Shown piece by piece: positions 1 to 5,520 of a stretch of DNA of 6,141 nucleotides (the stretch's first letter is position 1; the number at the start of each line of letters is the position of its first letter). This DNA is from an uncultured Ruminococcus sp. (GTDB lineage: Bacteria; Bacillota; Clostridia; Oscillospirales; Ruminococcaceae): the NCBI GenBank assembly GCA_947589205.1, contig CANQCJ010000129.1:1-6141 (forward strand). The letters run 5' to 3'. Below the pieces are notes generated by a model. That model saw nothing but the letters and a program-made list of their open reading frames with translations. It ran no database searches and was not told where the DNA came from. The position numbers and the translations under genes were made by a program.

Positions 1-412
1 TAAGGTGTCGATGCTTTTGGGCGGAGCGGCGGATTATATGACAAAGCCGTTTGAAACGAGCGAGCTTTTGGCGCGCATAACCGTTGCTTTAAGAAAAAAC
101 GGAGCGTTGAGCGCAGAGGAGCTTACCTATAAAGACCTGACGCTTTTTCCCGAAACGCTCACGGCTAAGATAGGTGAGACCGCTGTAAGGCTTACGAGAA
201 CGGAATGTGCGATATTAAAGCTTCTTATGAGCGACCCCCAAAAGCCTGTCGGCAAAAGCCGCATACTCGAGCGCATAAGCTTTGACACTCCCGACTGCAC
301 CGAGCGTTCCTTAAAGCAGCACATCAGCAATATAAGAAAAAAGCTGTCGGCAGTCGATGGCGTCGACTATATCGAAGCCGTTTACGGTATCGGCTTTAAA
401 ATGAGAGATTAG
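1..412 (+). CDS. OmpR/PhoB-family response regulator, C-terminal part (5' end outside window)
   Basis: This is a two-component DNA-binding regulator cut by the left edge. The reading frame is open to base 2, so the GTG at 5 is an internal codon and not the start. The first visible residues end in DYMTKPF, the conserved end of a receiver domain with the switch lysine. The phosphoacceptor aspartate lies outside the window. After a short linker comes a winged-helix domain of about 95 residues, seen as LTRTECAILKLL, then TERSLKQHISNIRKKL (recognition helix region), then the hairpin wing YGIGFKMRD at the C terminus. Its natural partner is presumably the histidine kinase at the end of the downstream operon, and its likely target is the direct-repeat array at 591-635. 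The stop codon TAG is formed at the junction with an inserted repeat element. The family call is firm; the physiological signal is unknown. Confidence 0.93.
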   Translation, partial: KVSMLLGGAADYMTKPFETSELLARITVALRKNGALSAEELTYKDLTLFPETLTAKIGETAVRLTRTECAILKLLMSDPQKPVGKSRILERISFDTPDCTERSLKQHISNIRKKLSAVDGVDYIEAVYGIGFKMRD

Positions 413-426
413 GGGCAGCACCGCAC
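409..426 (+). repeat. Left terminal inverted repeat of the MITE-like element
   Basis: TTAGGGGCAGCACCGCAC. It is the reverse complement of 571-588 at 17 of 18 positions (C at 422 is the mismatch). Its first bases overlap the last codon and stop codon of the response regulator. Confidence 0.85.
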
Positions 427-585
427 AGAGACCGGCTTCACCTTTGTACGCCAGCTGCTTGCATTTTTCCGCCATATTGCCCAATTCCTCCTTGAAATAC
501 GTCAGTATTCCTGCGTCGTCATTGAACAATCTGGCGGAAAATCTGACTGCGCATCTGACGCACAATCCCCGTGCTGTGCTGCCCC
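412..585. mobile_element. MITE-like non-autonomous element with TA target duplication
   Basis: A 174-bp segment is bounded by GGGGCAGCAC at the left and GTGCTGCCCC at the right, flanked on both sides by TA (410-411 and 586-587). Including the flanks, the ends form an 18-bp inverted repeat with one mismatch. Inside is a second inverted repeat of 15 bp with one mismatch, and at the centre a 5-bp hairpin with loop GTCA, so the whole element can fold into one long stem. It has no transposase and no convincing ORF. TA duplication is the signature of IS630/Tc1-mariner-type transposition, so it would be mobilised in trans by such an enzyme; this is inference. It sits between the regulator gene and the operator of the transporter operon. 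Alternatively it could be a dispersed structured RNA repeat. Confidence 0.75.
465..541. repeat. Internal inverted repeat and central hairpin of the element
   Basis: Arm 465-479 (TTTTCCGCCATATTG) pairs with 527-541 (CAATCTGGCGGAAAA) with one mismatch. CAAT 482-485 can further pair with ATTG 521-524, and AATAC 496-500 with GTATT 505-509 around a GTCA loop. Nested within the terminal repeats, this gives a long imperfect hairpin, in DNA or in a read-through transcript of the response regulator gene. Confidence 0.75.
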
Positions 586-588
586 TAA
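571..588 (-). repeat. Right terminal inverted repeat of the MITE-like element
   Basis: GTGCTGTGCTGCCCCTAA, the mate of 409-426. It ends only three bases before the first operator-like direct repeat, so the element separates the regulator gene from the operator but leaves the repeat array intact. Confidence 0.85.
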
Positions 589-590
589 AA

Positions 591-635
591 TTTTGACCAA
601 ATCTTGACCTTTTCTTTACCGCTTTCTTGACCTTT
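591..635 (+). promoter_or_regulatory. Four phased TTGACC direct repeats, candidate response-regulator operator
   Basis: Four 11-base units occur at 591 (TTTTGACCAAA), 602 (TCTTGACCTTT), 613 (TCTTTACCGCT) and 625 (TCTTGACCTTT). Units 2 and 4 are identical over 12 bases (602-613 and 625-636). The steps are 11, 11 and 12 bases, about one helical turn, so all cores lie on one DNA face. OmpR/PhoB-family regulators typically bind tandem direct repeats with this spacing as head-to-tail dimers. The array lies immediately before the transporter operon and just after a gene for such a regulator, so autogenous two-component control is the natural reading. Binding is inferred. TTGACC also resembles a -35 box, so some units may serve as promoter elements. 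Confidence 0.6.
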
Positions 636-642
636 TTATGTT
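615..642 (+). promoter_or_regulatory. Possible weak core promoter of the ABC operon
   Basis: TTTACC (615-620) and TATGTT (637-642), with a 16-base spacer, each match the sigma-A consensus at four of six positions. TATTAT (642-647) and TATAAG (645-650) are alternative -10 boxes, but they lack a -35 box at normal distance. A weak core overlapping operator repeats is what an activator-dependent promoter would look like. The exact boxes are uncertain. Confidence 0.35.
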
Positions 643-655
643 ATTATAAGGTCAA
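627..655. promoter_or_regulatory. 8-bp palindrome spanning the putative -10 region
   Basis: TTGACCTT (627-634) and AAGGTCAA (648-655) are perfect inverted repeats separated by 13 AT-rich bases. The left arm is the fourth direct repeat; the right arm abuts the Shine-Dalgarno sequence AAAGGAGG (654-661). It could be a second operator geometry, or a hairpin that affects ribosome access if the transcript starts upstream of it. Confidence 0.4.
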
Positions 656-669
656 AGGAGGAATAAAAA

Positions 670-1581
670 ATGGAATATGTTCTTGAAACAAGATCGCTTT
701 GCAAAAGCTATCGGCATTTTAAGGCGCTCAACGGTCTCGATATGCACATACCCAAGGGCGCGGTGTACGGCTTTGTGGGGCGCAACGGCGCGGGCAAAAC
801 TACGCTGATAAGACTTATCTGCGGCTTGCAGCCGCCCACAAGCGGGGAGTTTACCCTTTACGGCGCAAAAAATACCGGCAGCGATATTTACAAAGCGCGC
901 AGAAGAATGGGGGCGGTCATAGAAACGCCCTCGGTGTATCAGTCGATGACCGCGCGGGAAAATTTAAAGCAGCAATACCGCATTCTCGGCTTGCCGGACT
1001 TTAACGGCATAGACGAGCTTCTGACGCTTGTCGGATTGAGCGAAACCGGCAGGAAAAAGGTCAAGGATTTTTCTCTCGGAATGCGCCAGCGTCTCGGCAT
1101 AGCGATAGCCCTCTGCGGCGACCCGGATCTGCTGATACTTGACGAGCCGACAAACGGTCTCGATCCGCAGGGAATAATCGAGATACGCGAGCTTATTTTA
1201 GAGCTTAACCAAAAGCGCGGCATAACGGTGCTTATCTCCAGCCATATCTTAGACGAGCTTTCCCGCCTTGCGACCCATTACGGCTTTATCGACAACGGCA
1301 GGCTTGTCAAGGAAATAAGCGCGAAGGAGCTTGAAGCGCTCTGCCGAAAGTGCGCGAGGGTGACGGTGAGCGATATTTCGATACTTGCGCTGACGCTCGA
1401 TAAAATGGGCTTAGAGTACAAAATTCTGGACAATAAGACCGCCGACATCTACGCTCACCCGAATATAACAAGGCTGACTCTCTCGCTTGCCGAAGCGGGC
1501 TGCGAGCTGTTGAGCTTTGAGGAGCGCGATGAAAGTCTTGAAAGCTTCTTTATCTCTCTTGTGGGAGGTGAGCGGCAGTGA
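670..1581 (+). CDS. ABC transporter ATPase, BcrA/LanF (antimicrobial peptide immunity) type
   Basis: This is the cytoplasmic nucleotide-binding subunit that powers the two permeases encoded next. At 303 residues it has the usual length for the bacitracin/lantibiotic-immunity ATPases. Visible motifs are Walker A GRNGAGKTT (37-45), signature FSLGMRQRL (134-142), Walker B LLILDEP (154-160), D-loop TNGLDP (161-166) and switch histidine SSHIL (H192). At the Q-loop position it has GAVIETPSVY with glutamate 85 instead of glutamine, the 'E-loop' described for lantibiotic-immunity ATPases such as NukF. The roughly 80-residue C-terminal extension is typical of this subfamily. The start is ATG, preceded by AAAGGAGG with an 8-base spacer. 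The stop overlaps the start of the next gene (GTGA), so translation is coupled. The ABC assignment is certain; peptide export or immunity is inferred from family and context. Confidence 0.95.
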   Translation: MEYVLETRSLCKSYRHFKALNGLDMHIPKGAVYGFVGRNGAGKTTLIRLICGLQPPTSGEFTLYGAKNTGSDIYKARRRMGAVIETPSVYQSMTARENLKQQYRILGLPDFNGIDELLTLVGLSETGRKKVKDFSLGMRQRLGIAIALCGDPDLLILDEPTNGLDPQGIIEIRELILELNQKRGITVLISSHILDELSRLATHYGFIDNGRLVKEISAKELEALCRKCARVTVSDISILALTLDKMGLEYKILDNKTADIYAHPNITRLTLSLAEAGCELLSFEERDESLESFFISLVGGERQ

Positions 1582-2441
1582 TAAAGCTTTTAAGAGCCGA
1601 CCTTGCGCGGCTTTTTAAGGACAAAATTTTTTACATAGCACTTATTTTCAACTTCGGTTTCGCGGCGTTTATAGTAATGACGAGATATTTTGATTCTTTG
1701 GAATATCAACATTATATAAACATACCCGATGATTTTTTGTTTGTCGGCACGGAATATATCGGCATAGTTATCGCTATTTTATCCGCTTCGTTTATCGGAA
1801 CGGACTATTCGAGCGGCGTTATCAGAAACAAGCTCACATCGGGACACAGGCGCATAAGCATATATTTTTCCGAGCTTTTCACCGGTATCATCGCAGCAAT
1901 AATTATCTATCTTGCATTTATGGCAGCCGTATGCCTTGCAGCCGCTTTGGGATTTACTGCAAGCTTTAGAAACGATATCAAGGATATTGTAAAAACGATA
2001 TTCATTGTTATCCCCTCTATTGCCGCGTTTACCGCGTTTTTTACTGCGATAGATCTCCCGATCGCGAGCCGCACCGCTTCGCTGATAGTCGGCGTATGCC
2101 TTGCGTTAGGTATGATAATAAGCGTTTCAGCGCTCAAATTTCATCTTTCGGCAGACGAATACAGGCAATTGCCGGTAGAGGTGACCGAGTACGGAAATGA
2201 GCCGAAAACAGAACCGCAGTATGAAAAAAATCCCGCATATGTTGACGGAGCAAAAAGAAAGGTCTTTCAGGCGATATACGACATACTGCCGAACGGACAG
2301 TTAGTAGATATAAATGAAGCGGTAATTTATTACAAGTTAGATAAATTCAACGGAAAAAAACAGATGCTTTTTGCTTTTTCGGAGATCGTTGTTTTTACAG
2401 CGTTGGGAATTTTGGTCTTTTTAAAAAGAGACATAAAATAA
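1578..2441 (+). CDS. ABC-2 type permease, first subunit (LanE/LanG-like)
   Basis: This is an integral membrane subunit of 287 residues with about six predicted helices (near 17-36, 54-76, 101-126, 139-161, 166-187 and 263-282). The cytosolic loop after helix 2 holds YSSGVIRNKLTSGHRRIS (77-94), the motif typical of this family and the probable contact with the ATPase. A hydrophilic, presumably extracellular, loop of about 75 residues before the last helix contains KNPAYVDGAKRK and ends LPNGQ. The protein ends in FLKRDIK. The GTG start overlaps the ATPase stop codon and is preceded by GGGAGGTG. It is clearly paralogous to the next gene. A heterodimeric channel with that paralogue is inferred, and the substrate is unknown. 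No signal peptide or protease-type domain is present. Confidence 0.9.
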   Translation: MIKLLRADLARLFKDKIFYIALIFNFGFAAFIVMTRYFDSLEYQHYINIPDDFLFVGTEYIGIVIAILSASFIGTDYSSGVIRNKLTSGHRRISIYFSELFTGIIAAIIIYLAFMAAVCLAAALGFTASFRNDIKDIVKTIFIVIPSIAAFTAFFTAIDLPIASRTASLIVGVCLALGMIISVSALKFHLSADEYRQLPVEVTEYGNEPKTEPQYEKNPAYVDGAKRKVFQAIYDILPNGQLVDINEAVIYYKLDKFNGKKQMLFAFSEIVVFTALGILVFLKRDIK

Positions 2442-2456
2442 GGGGGGTAAAAGCTT

Positions 2457-3302
2457 ATGATGCGTATTTTTCGAGCGGAGCTTTACCGCCTTAAAAAATC
2501 GAAATTTTTTTACATCGTCTGTCTGATAATGATAGCCTACACGCTCAACATGACGGCGTTCAGCGACTATTCTAAGCCGAAAATGGAGGACGGATTGTTT
2601 ATCGCGACACCGTTCACAGGTCTGTTGGTCGGCATATTCGCTTCGCAGTTTTTAGGCGAGGAGCTTTACGGCGGAGCAATAAGAAACAAGCTTGCCGGCG
2701 GCTGCAGGCGCGTATCGTTCCTGCTTTCGGAGCTGCTGATTTTCTTTATTACGGCTTCGAGCGTATTTAACATTTCATTTTTGACCGCCCTTATTTCCGG
2801 AGCGGCAAAGGGCTACAAATTTGTCTTTTCCTTACCGGTGATACTGTCGCATTATTTCACCTGCCTGTGTTCGATATTTTTAATATCCGCGCTGACACTT
2901 TTTGTCTGCCTTTGCGTACACAAGGAGATATATTCTCTGATAATATGCTTTGTAATTTTCCTCGTGCTTTCAAGCATGGGCAGCAGCTCCTTCCGCAGCT
3001 TACAGCAGCCGGAATACAGAGAGCCGTACCCGTTCGAAACAGAAACAGAGCCGGTAAAAAATCCGCTTTATATAAGCGGAACAAAACGAATGCTGAACAA
3101 GCTTTTCGTTCTGACCGACCCGTACGGACAGACGAGCTATGAATATGACGGCATATTTGACAGAGCGGCTTCAAACGAAAAAACAGACTCGCCGAGAGTA
3201 TTTTCCTATCCGTATGTTGTCATTCCCTGCTTTGCCGCCGCTGAAAGCGCGCTGCTGATTTTTGCGGGAATGGCGGTATTCAGAAAAAAGGACTTAAAAT
3301 AG
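2457..3302 (+). CDS. ABC-2 type permease, second subunit (paralogue of the first)
   Basis: This 281-residue membrane protein has the same plan as its upstream neighbour: helices near 17-35, 50-67, 88-113, 126-153, 157-176 and 252-275. The loop motif YGGAIRNKLAGGCRRVS (71-87) corresponds to YSSGVIRNKLTSGHRRIS in the first subunit. The outer loop has KNPLYISGTKR and DPYGQ, and the C terminus FRKKDLK matches FLKRDIK. Overall identity is modest, so the duplication is old and the two subunits probably do different jobs. AGGGGGG (2441-2447), which includes the last base of the preceding stop, places ATG 2457 at a 9-base spacing; the adjacent ATG at 2460 is less well spaced. The 15-base gap to the first permease gene indicates one transcript. 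Confidence 0.9.
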   Translation: MMRIFRAELYRLKKSKFFYIVCLIMIAYTLNMTAFSDYSKPKMEDGLFIATPFTGLLVGIFASQFLGEELYGGAIRNKLAGGCRRVSFLLSELLIFFITASSVFNISFLTALISGAAKGYKFVFSLPVILSHYFTCLCSIFLISALTLFVCLCVHKEIYSLIICFVIFLVLSSMGSSSFRSLQQPEYREPYPFETETEPVKNPLYISGTKRMLNKLFVLTDPYGQTSYEYDGIFDRAASNEKTDSPRVFSYPYVVIPCFAAAESALLIFAGMAVFRKKDLK

Positions 3303-3323
3303 TTTGATTGGGGAGAGCGTGAT

Positions 3324-4202
3324 TTGGTTTATTGTCTTGTCTGCATATTTTTTACAGCTGTTATTTTGCTTGGTATAAAGCTTATATTGATAAAAGCTTC
3401 GTTAAGAGAAATAAAGCGCGCGTTTGAAGAAAAGCTTGAAAGCGAGACCAACACGCTCATCGACGTTTCAAGCGCGGATAAGGACGTCCGCGCGCTTGCT
3501 TCCTCCATTAATTCTCAGCTGAGACTGTTAAGGAGCGAACGGCTGAGATTTCAGCGCGGAGATATAGAGCTAAAGACAGCCGTTACGAATATTTCCCACG
3601 ATCTGCGAACGCCGCTGACGGCGATAAGCGGGTATATCGACATTTTGGAAAACACCGAGCTTACCGAAGCCCAGCGCGGCTATGCCGGGATAATACGCGG
3701 CAGAACGAAGCTTATGAAGCAGCTCACCGAGGAGCTTTTCGATTATTCGGTGATACTTTCCTCGGATACAAAAATATCTCAAAAGGAAACGATAAGACTC
3801 GACCGCGCGCTTGAAGAGAGCATAATGAGCTTTTACGGCGCGCTGAAGGAAAAGGGGATAGCGCCTATTGTTGAGATCGCCGAGACGCAAAGGACAGTCT
3901 ATGCAGAGCCTGCGCTTATTTCGCGGGTTTTTTCAAATATACTTTCAAACGCGGTAAAATACAGCGACGGAGATCTTGAAATAAAAATGAGCGAGATCGG
4001 AGAGATAACCTTTACAAACACCGCAAAAACGCTCACCCCCGCCGATACCGCGCGGCTGTTCGACAGATTTTACACGGTGGAGACCGCGCGGGGTTCGACC
4101 GGCTTGGGGCTTTCCATAGCCCGCACGATAGTTTTGCAGCTTGGCGGCGATATAACCGCAGTGCTCAACGATTCAAAACTGACTATACGTCTTGTTTTAT
4201 AA
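3324..4202 (+). CDS. Sensor histidine kinase, single membrane anchor, no extracellular sensor domain
   Basis: This is the membrane-tethered kinase of the two-component system, 292 residues if TTG 3324 is used. One hydrophobic stretch (about 4-24) is followed by a charged linker with predicted coiled character (25-80). The H-box is NISHDLRTPLTAISGY with phosphorylatable H92. The ATPase domain shows the N-box NILSNAVKYSDG (N205, N209), the F-box LFDRFYT and the G2 box RGSTGLGLSIA. The usual D-x-G of the G1 box is replaced by FTNTA, which I recall as common in this kinase subgroup. With no outer domain it may sense within the membrane or through the transporter. GGGGAG (3310-3315) gives TTG 3324 an 8-base spacing. 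An out-of-frame GTG at 3319 encodes a more typical N terminus (see findings), so the true start is not fully settled. The gene is last in the operon. Confidence 0.92.
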   Translation: MVYCLVCIFFTAVILLGIKLILIKASLREIKRAFEEKLESETNTLIDVSSADKDVRALASSINSQLRLLRSERLRFQRGDIELKTAVTNISHDLRTPLTAISGYIDILENTELTEAQRGYAGIIRGRTKLMKQLTEELFDYSVILSSDTKISQKETIRLDRALEESIMSFYGALKEKGIAPIVEIAETQRTVYAEPALISRVFSNILSNAVKYSDGDLEIKMSEIGEITFTNTAKTLTPADTARLFDRFYTVETARGSTGLGLSIARTIVLQLGGDITAVLNDSKLTIRLVL

Positions 4203-4205
4203 AAA

Positions 4206-4259
4206 TACCGCACCTTAACCAACGCAATGCACAGGCTTTAAGGTGCGGTAAATTTTTTT
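4206..4259. terminator. Rho-independent terminator between convergent operons
   Basis: TACCGCACCTTAA (4206-4218) pairs perfectly with TTAAGGTGCGGTA (4238-4250) around a 19-base loop, and seven Ts follow at 4253-4259. It begins four bases after the kinase stop codon. On the - strand the same stem is followed by a five-base T-run, so it probably also ends the amidohydrolase transcript. Confidence 0.93.
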
Positions 4260-4293
4260 GCAGAAAAAATATTTAGAAAAAACTTGTTTTTTT

Positions 4294-5502
4294 TCAGCAG
4301 TGCTCCTCCAGCCAGCGTGAAGCGAGATGAGCAAAAGCCGCGCTTCCAACATAAAGTATCGAATCGTCAAATCTTACCTTCGGGTTGTGCTGGGAATAGC
4401 GGTAGCCGTCAAGTGAGCTGCCAGCGGTCAGGAACATACTTACAGTGGGTACCTCGTGGCTTACAAATGCAAAATCCTCGCTGCCGCCGCCCGCCTTGCC
4501 GCCCGAGACCGCCGAAAGATCTATAGCGCGCTGACCGGGAAGCTCGGAGACGTATTTGAAAACGTCCTTACAAAGCGCGGGGTCGGTGTACATACACGGA
4601 CAGTAATCGTAAAATTCCGTTTCTGCCTGACACCTGTACGCCGCCGCGATGCCGGAGCTTATCTCGGATATGCGCTTTCTTATCAGCTCGCCGGTCTTGT
4701 TTTCGGGGTCGGTGGTGCGGATAGTGCCCCACATTTCGGCGGTGTCGGGAATAATATTAGACGCGCTTCCTGCCTTGAAGCAGCCGGTGGTGAACACGCC
4801 GAAGCTGTTTCCGTCAAGCTCGCGGCTGTTTATCTCCGCAAGAGCTATGTGTATATGAGCCGCGGCGGTTATCGGGTCGATAGATTCGTGAGGAACAGAA
4901 CCGTGGCCGCCCTTGCCCTTTACGGTTATGTGATACTGCTCGCAGGAGGTCGAGGTAACTCCGCCGCCTGCTACGAGAAATTTTCCCGACGGCAGCGGCA
5001 TACCCGCGGTAACGTGTATCATAGCCGCCGCGTCGACGTGCGGAGCTTCGAGCAGACCGGAAGCAAGCATATCGGGCGAACCCTGAAAGATCTCCTCGGC
5101 GGGCTGAAATTCTATTTTTACGCAGCCCTTAAGCTCGCTCTCGTGTTCTTTAAGAAGCTTTGCCGCGCCGAGAAGCATAGCGGTGTGCATATCGTGTCCG
5201 CAGCCGTGCATTTTTCCCGCGTTTTTGCTTTTATACTCAACGTCCGCTTCTTCATCAATCGGCAGCGCGTCCATATCGGCGCGGAGCAGGATAGTTTTTT
5301 CGCCGCTGCCGACAAGTGCGACAAGACCCGCCCTGCCCATACGCTGCGGCTGTAAGCCGTATTCCTCGAGCTTTCGCTCGACAAGCTTTAAGGTCTCGTC
5401 AAGCTCAAAGCCCACCTCGGGAGCTTGGTGAAGCGTTCTTCTGATATCGACAAGCTGCCGCTGAAGCACTTCGGCTTCTTTAAGTAAATTTTCCGCATTC
5501 AT
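4294..5502 (-). CDS. M20-family amidohydrolase (N-acyl-amino acid / hippurate hydrolase-like)
   Basis: This is a cytosolic metallopeptidase-type hydrolase that removes acyl groups from N-acyl amino acids. It is 402 residues from ATG, the family's normal length. From that start the metal-site motifs are GCGHDMH (C101, H103), QPAEE (catalytic E136, ligand E137), MIHV (H163) and SQHNPKVRFDD (H372). This is the Cys/His/Glu/His/His set of subfamily M20D (HipO, plant IAA-amino acid hydrolases). The central lid/dimerisation domain runs from about 185 to 300 and includes GKGGHGSVPHES. A GTG at 5514 extends the frame by four codons, but the Shine-Dalgarno AAAGGAG (5514-5520) would touch it, while ATG 5502 lies 11 bases away and is preferred. 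No signal peptide is visible. It follows the glycoside hydrolase gene by 17 bases. The exact substrate is not determinable. Confidence 0.93.
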   Translation of the reverse strand: MNAENLLKEAEVLQRQLVDIRRTLHQAPEVGFELDETLKLVERKLEEYGLQPQRMGRAGLVALVGSGEKTILLRADMDALPIDEEADVEYKSKNAGKMHGCGHDMHTAMLLGAAKLLKEHESELKGCVKIEFQPAEEIFQGSPDMLASGLLEAPHVDAAAMIHVTAGMPLPSGKFLVAGGGVTSTSCEQYHITVKGKGGHGSVPHESIDPITAAAHIHIALAEINSRELDGNSFGVFTTGCFKAGSASNIIPDTAEMWGTIRTTDPENKTGELIRKRISEISSGIAAAYRCQAETEFYDYCPCMYTDPALCKDVFKYVSELPGQRAIDLSAVSGGKAGGGSEDFAFVSHEVPTVSMFLTAGSSLDGYRYSQHNPKVRFDDSILYVGSAAFAHLASRWLEEHC

Positions 5503-5513
5503 TTTTTTATGCA

Positions 5514-5520
5514 CTCCTTT
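5514..5520 (-). promoter_or_regulatory. Ribosome binding site that decides the amidohydrolase start
   Basis: On the - strand this reads AAAGGAG and overlaps the last base of the upstream TAA stop. It ends on the first base of the candidate GTG start (5514), which is too close for initiation. ATG 5502 is therefore the better start. The overlap with the upstream stop suggests translational coupling. Confidence 0.7.

Noticed and set aside
311..565. Reverse-strand open frame of 84 codons across the repeat element
   Set aside because: It spans the regulator's 3' end and the element, has no start or ribosome binding site that makes sense, and its sequence is explained by the inverted-repeat element. 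Part of it may be mis-annotated as a small protein in related genomes.
2867..3142. Forward open frame of 91 codons inside the second permease gene
   Set aside because: It is a different frame of a gene with clear membrane helices and paralogue-conserved motifs, and it has no supporting start signal.
3570..3890. Reverse open frame inside the histidine kinase
   Set aside because: It is antisense to the H-box region of an unmistakable kinase, so it is a shadow.
4277..4293. AAAAAAC/GTTTTTT hairpin just after the amidohydrolase stop
   Set aside because: It is an all-AT stem with a two-base loop, too weak to be a terminator. The GC-containing stem at 4206-4250 explains termination on both strands.
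4456..5355. Forward open frame of 299 codons opposite the amidohydrolase
   Set aside because: It is a shadow frame. The - strand frame carries a full set of M20 metal-ligand motifs, and the forward translation is rich in Arg/Ala/Cys with no recognisable domain.
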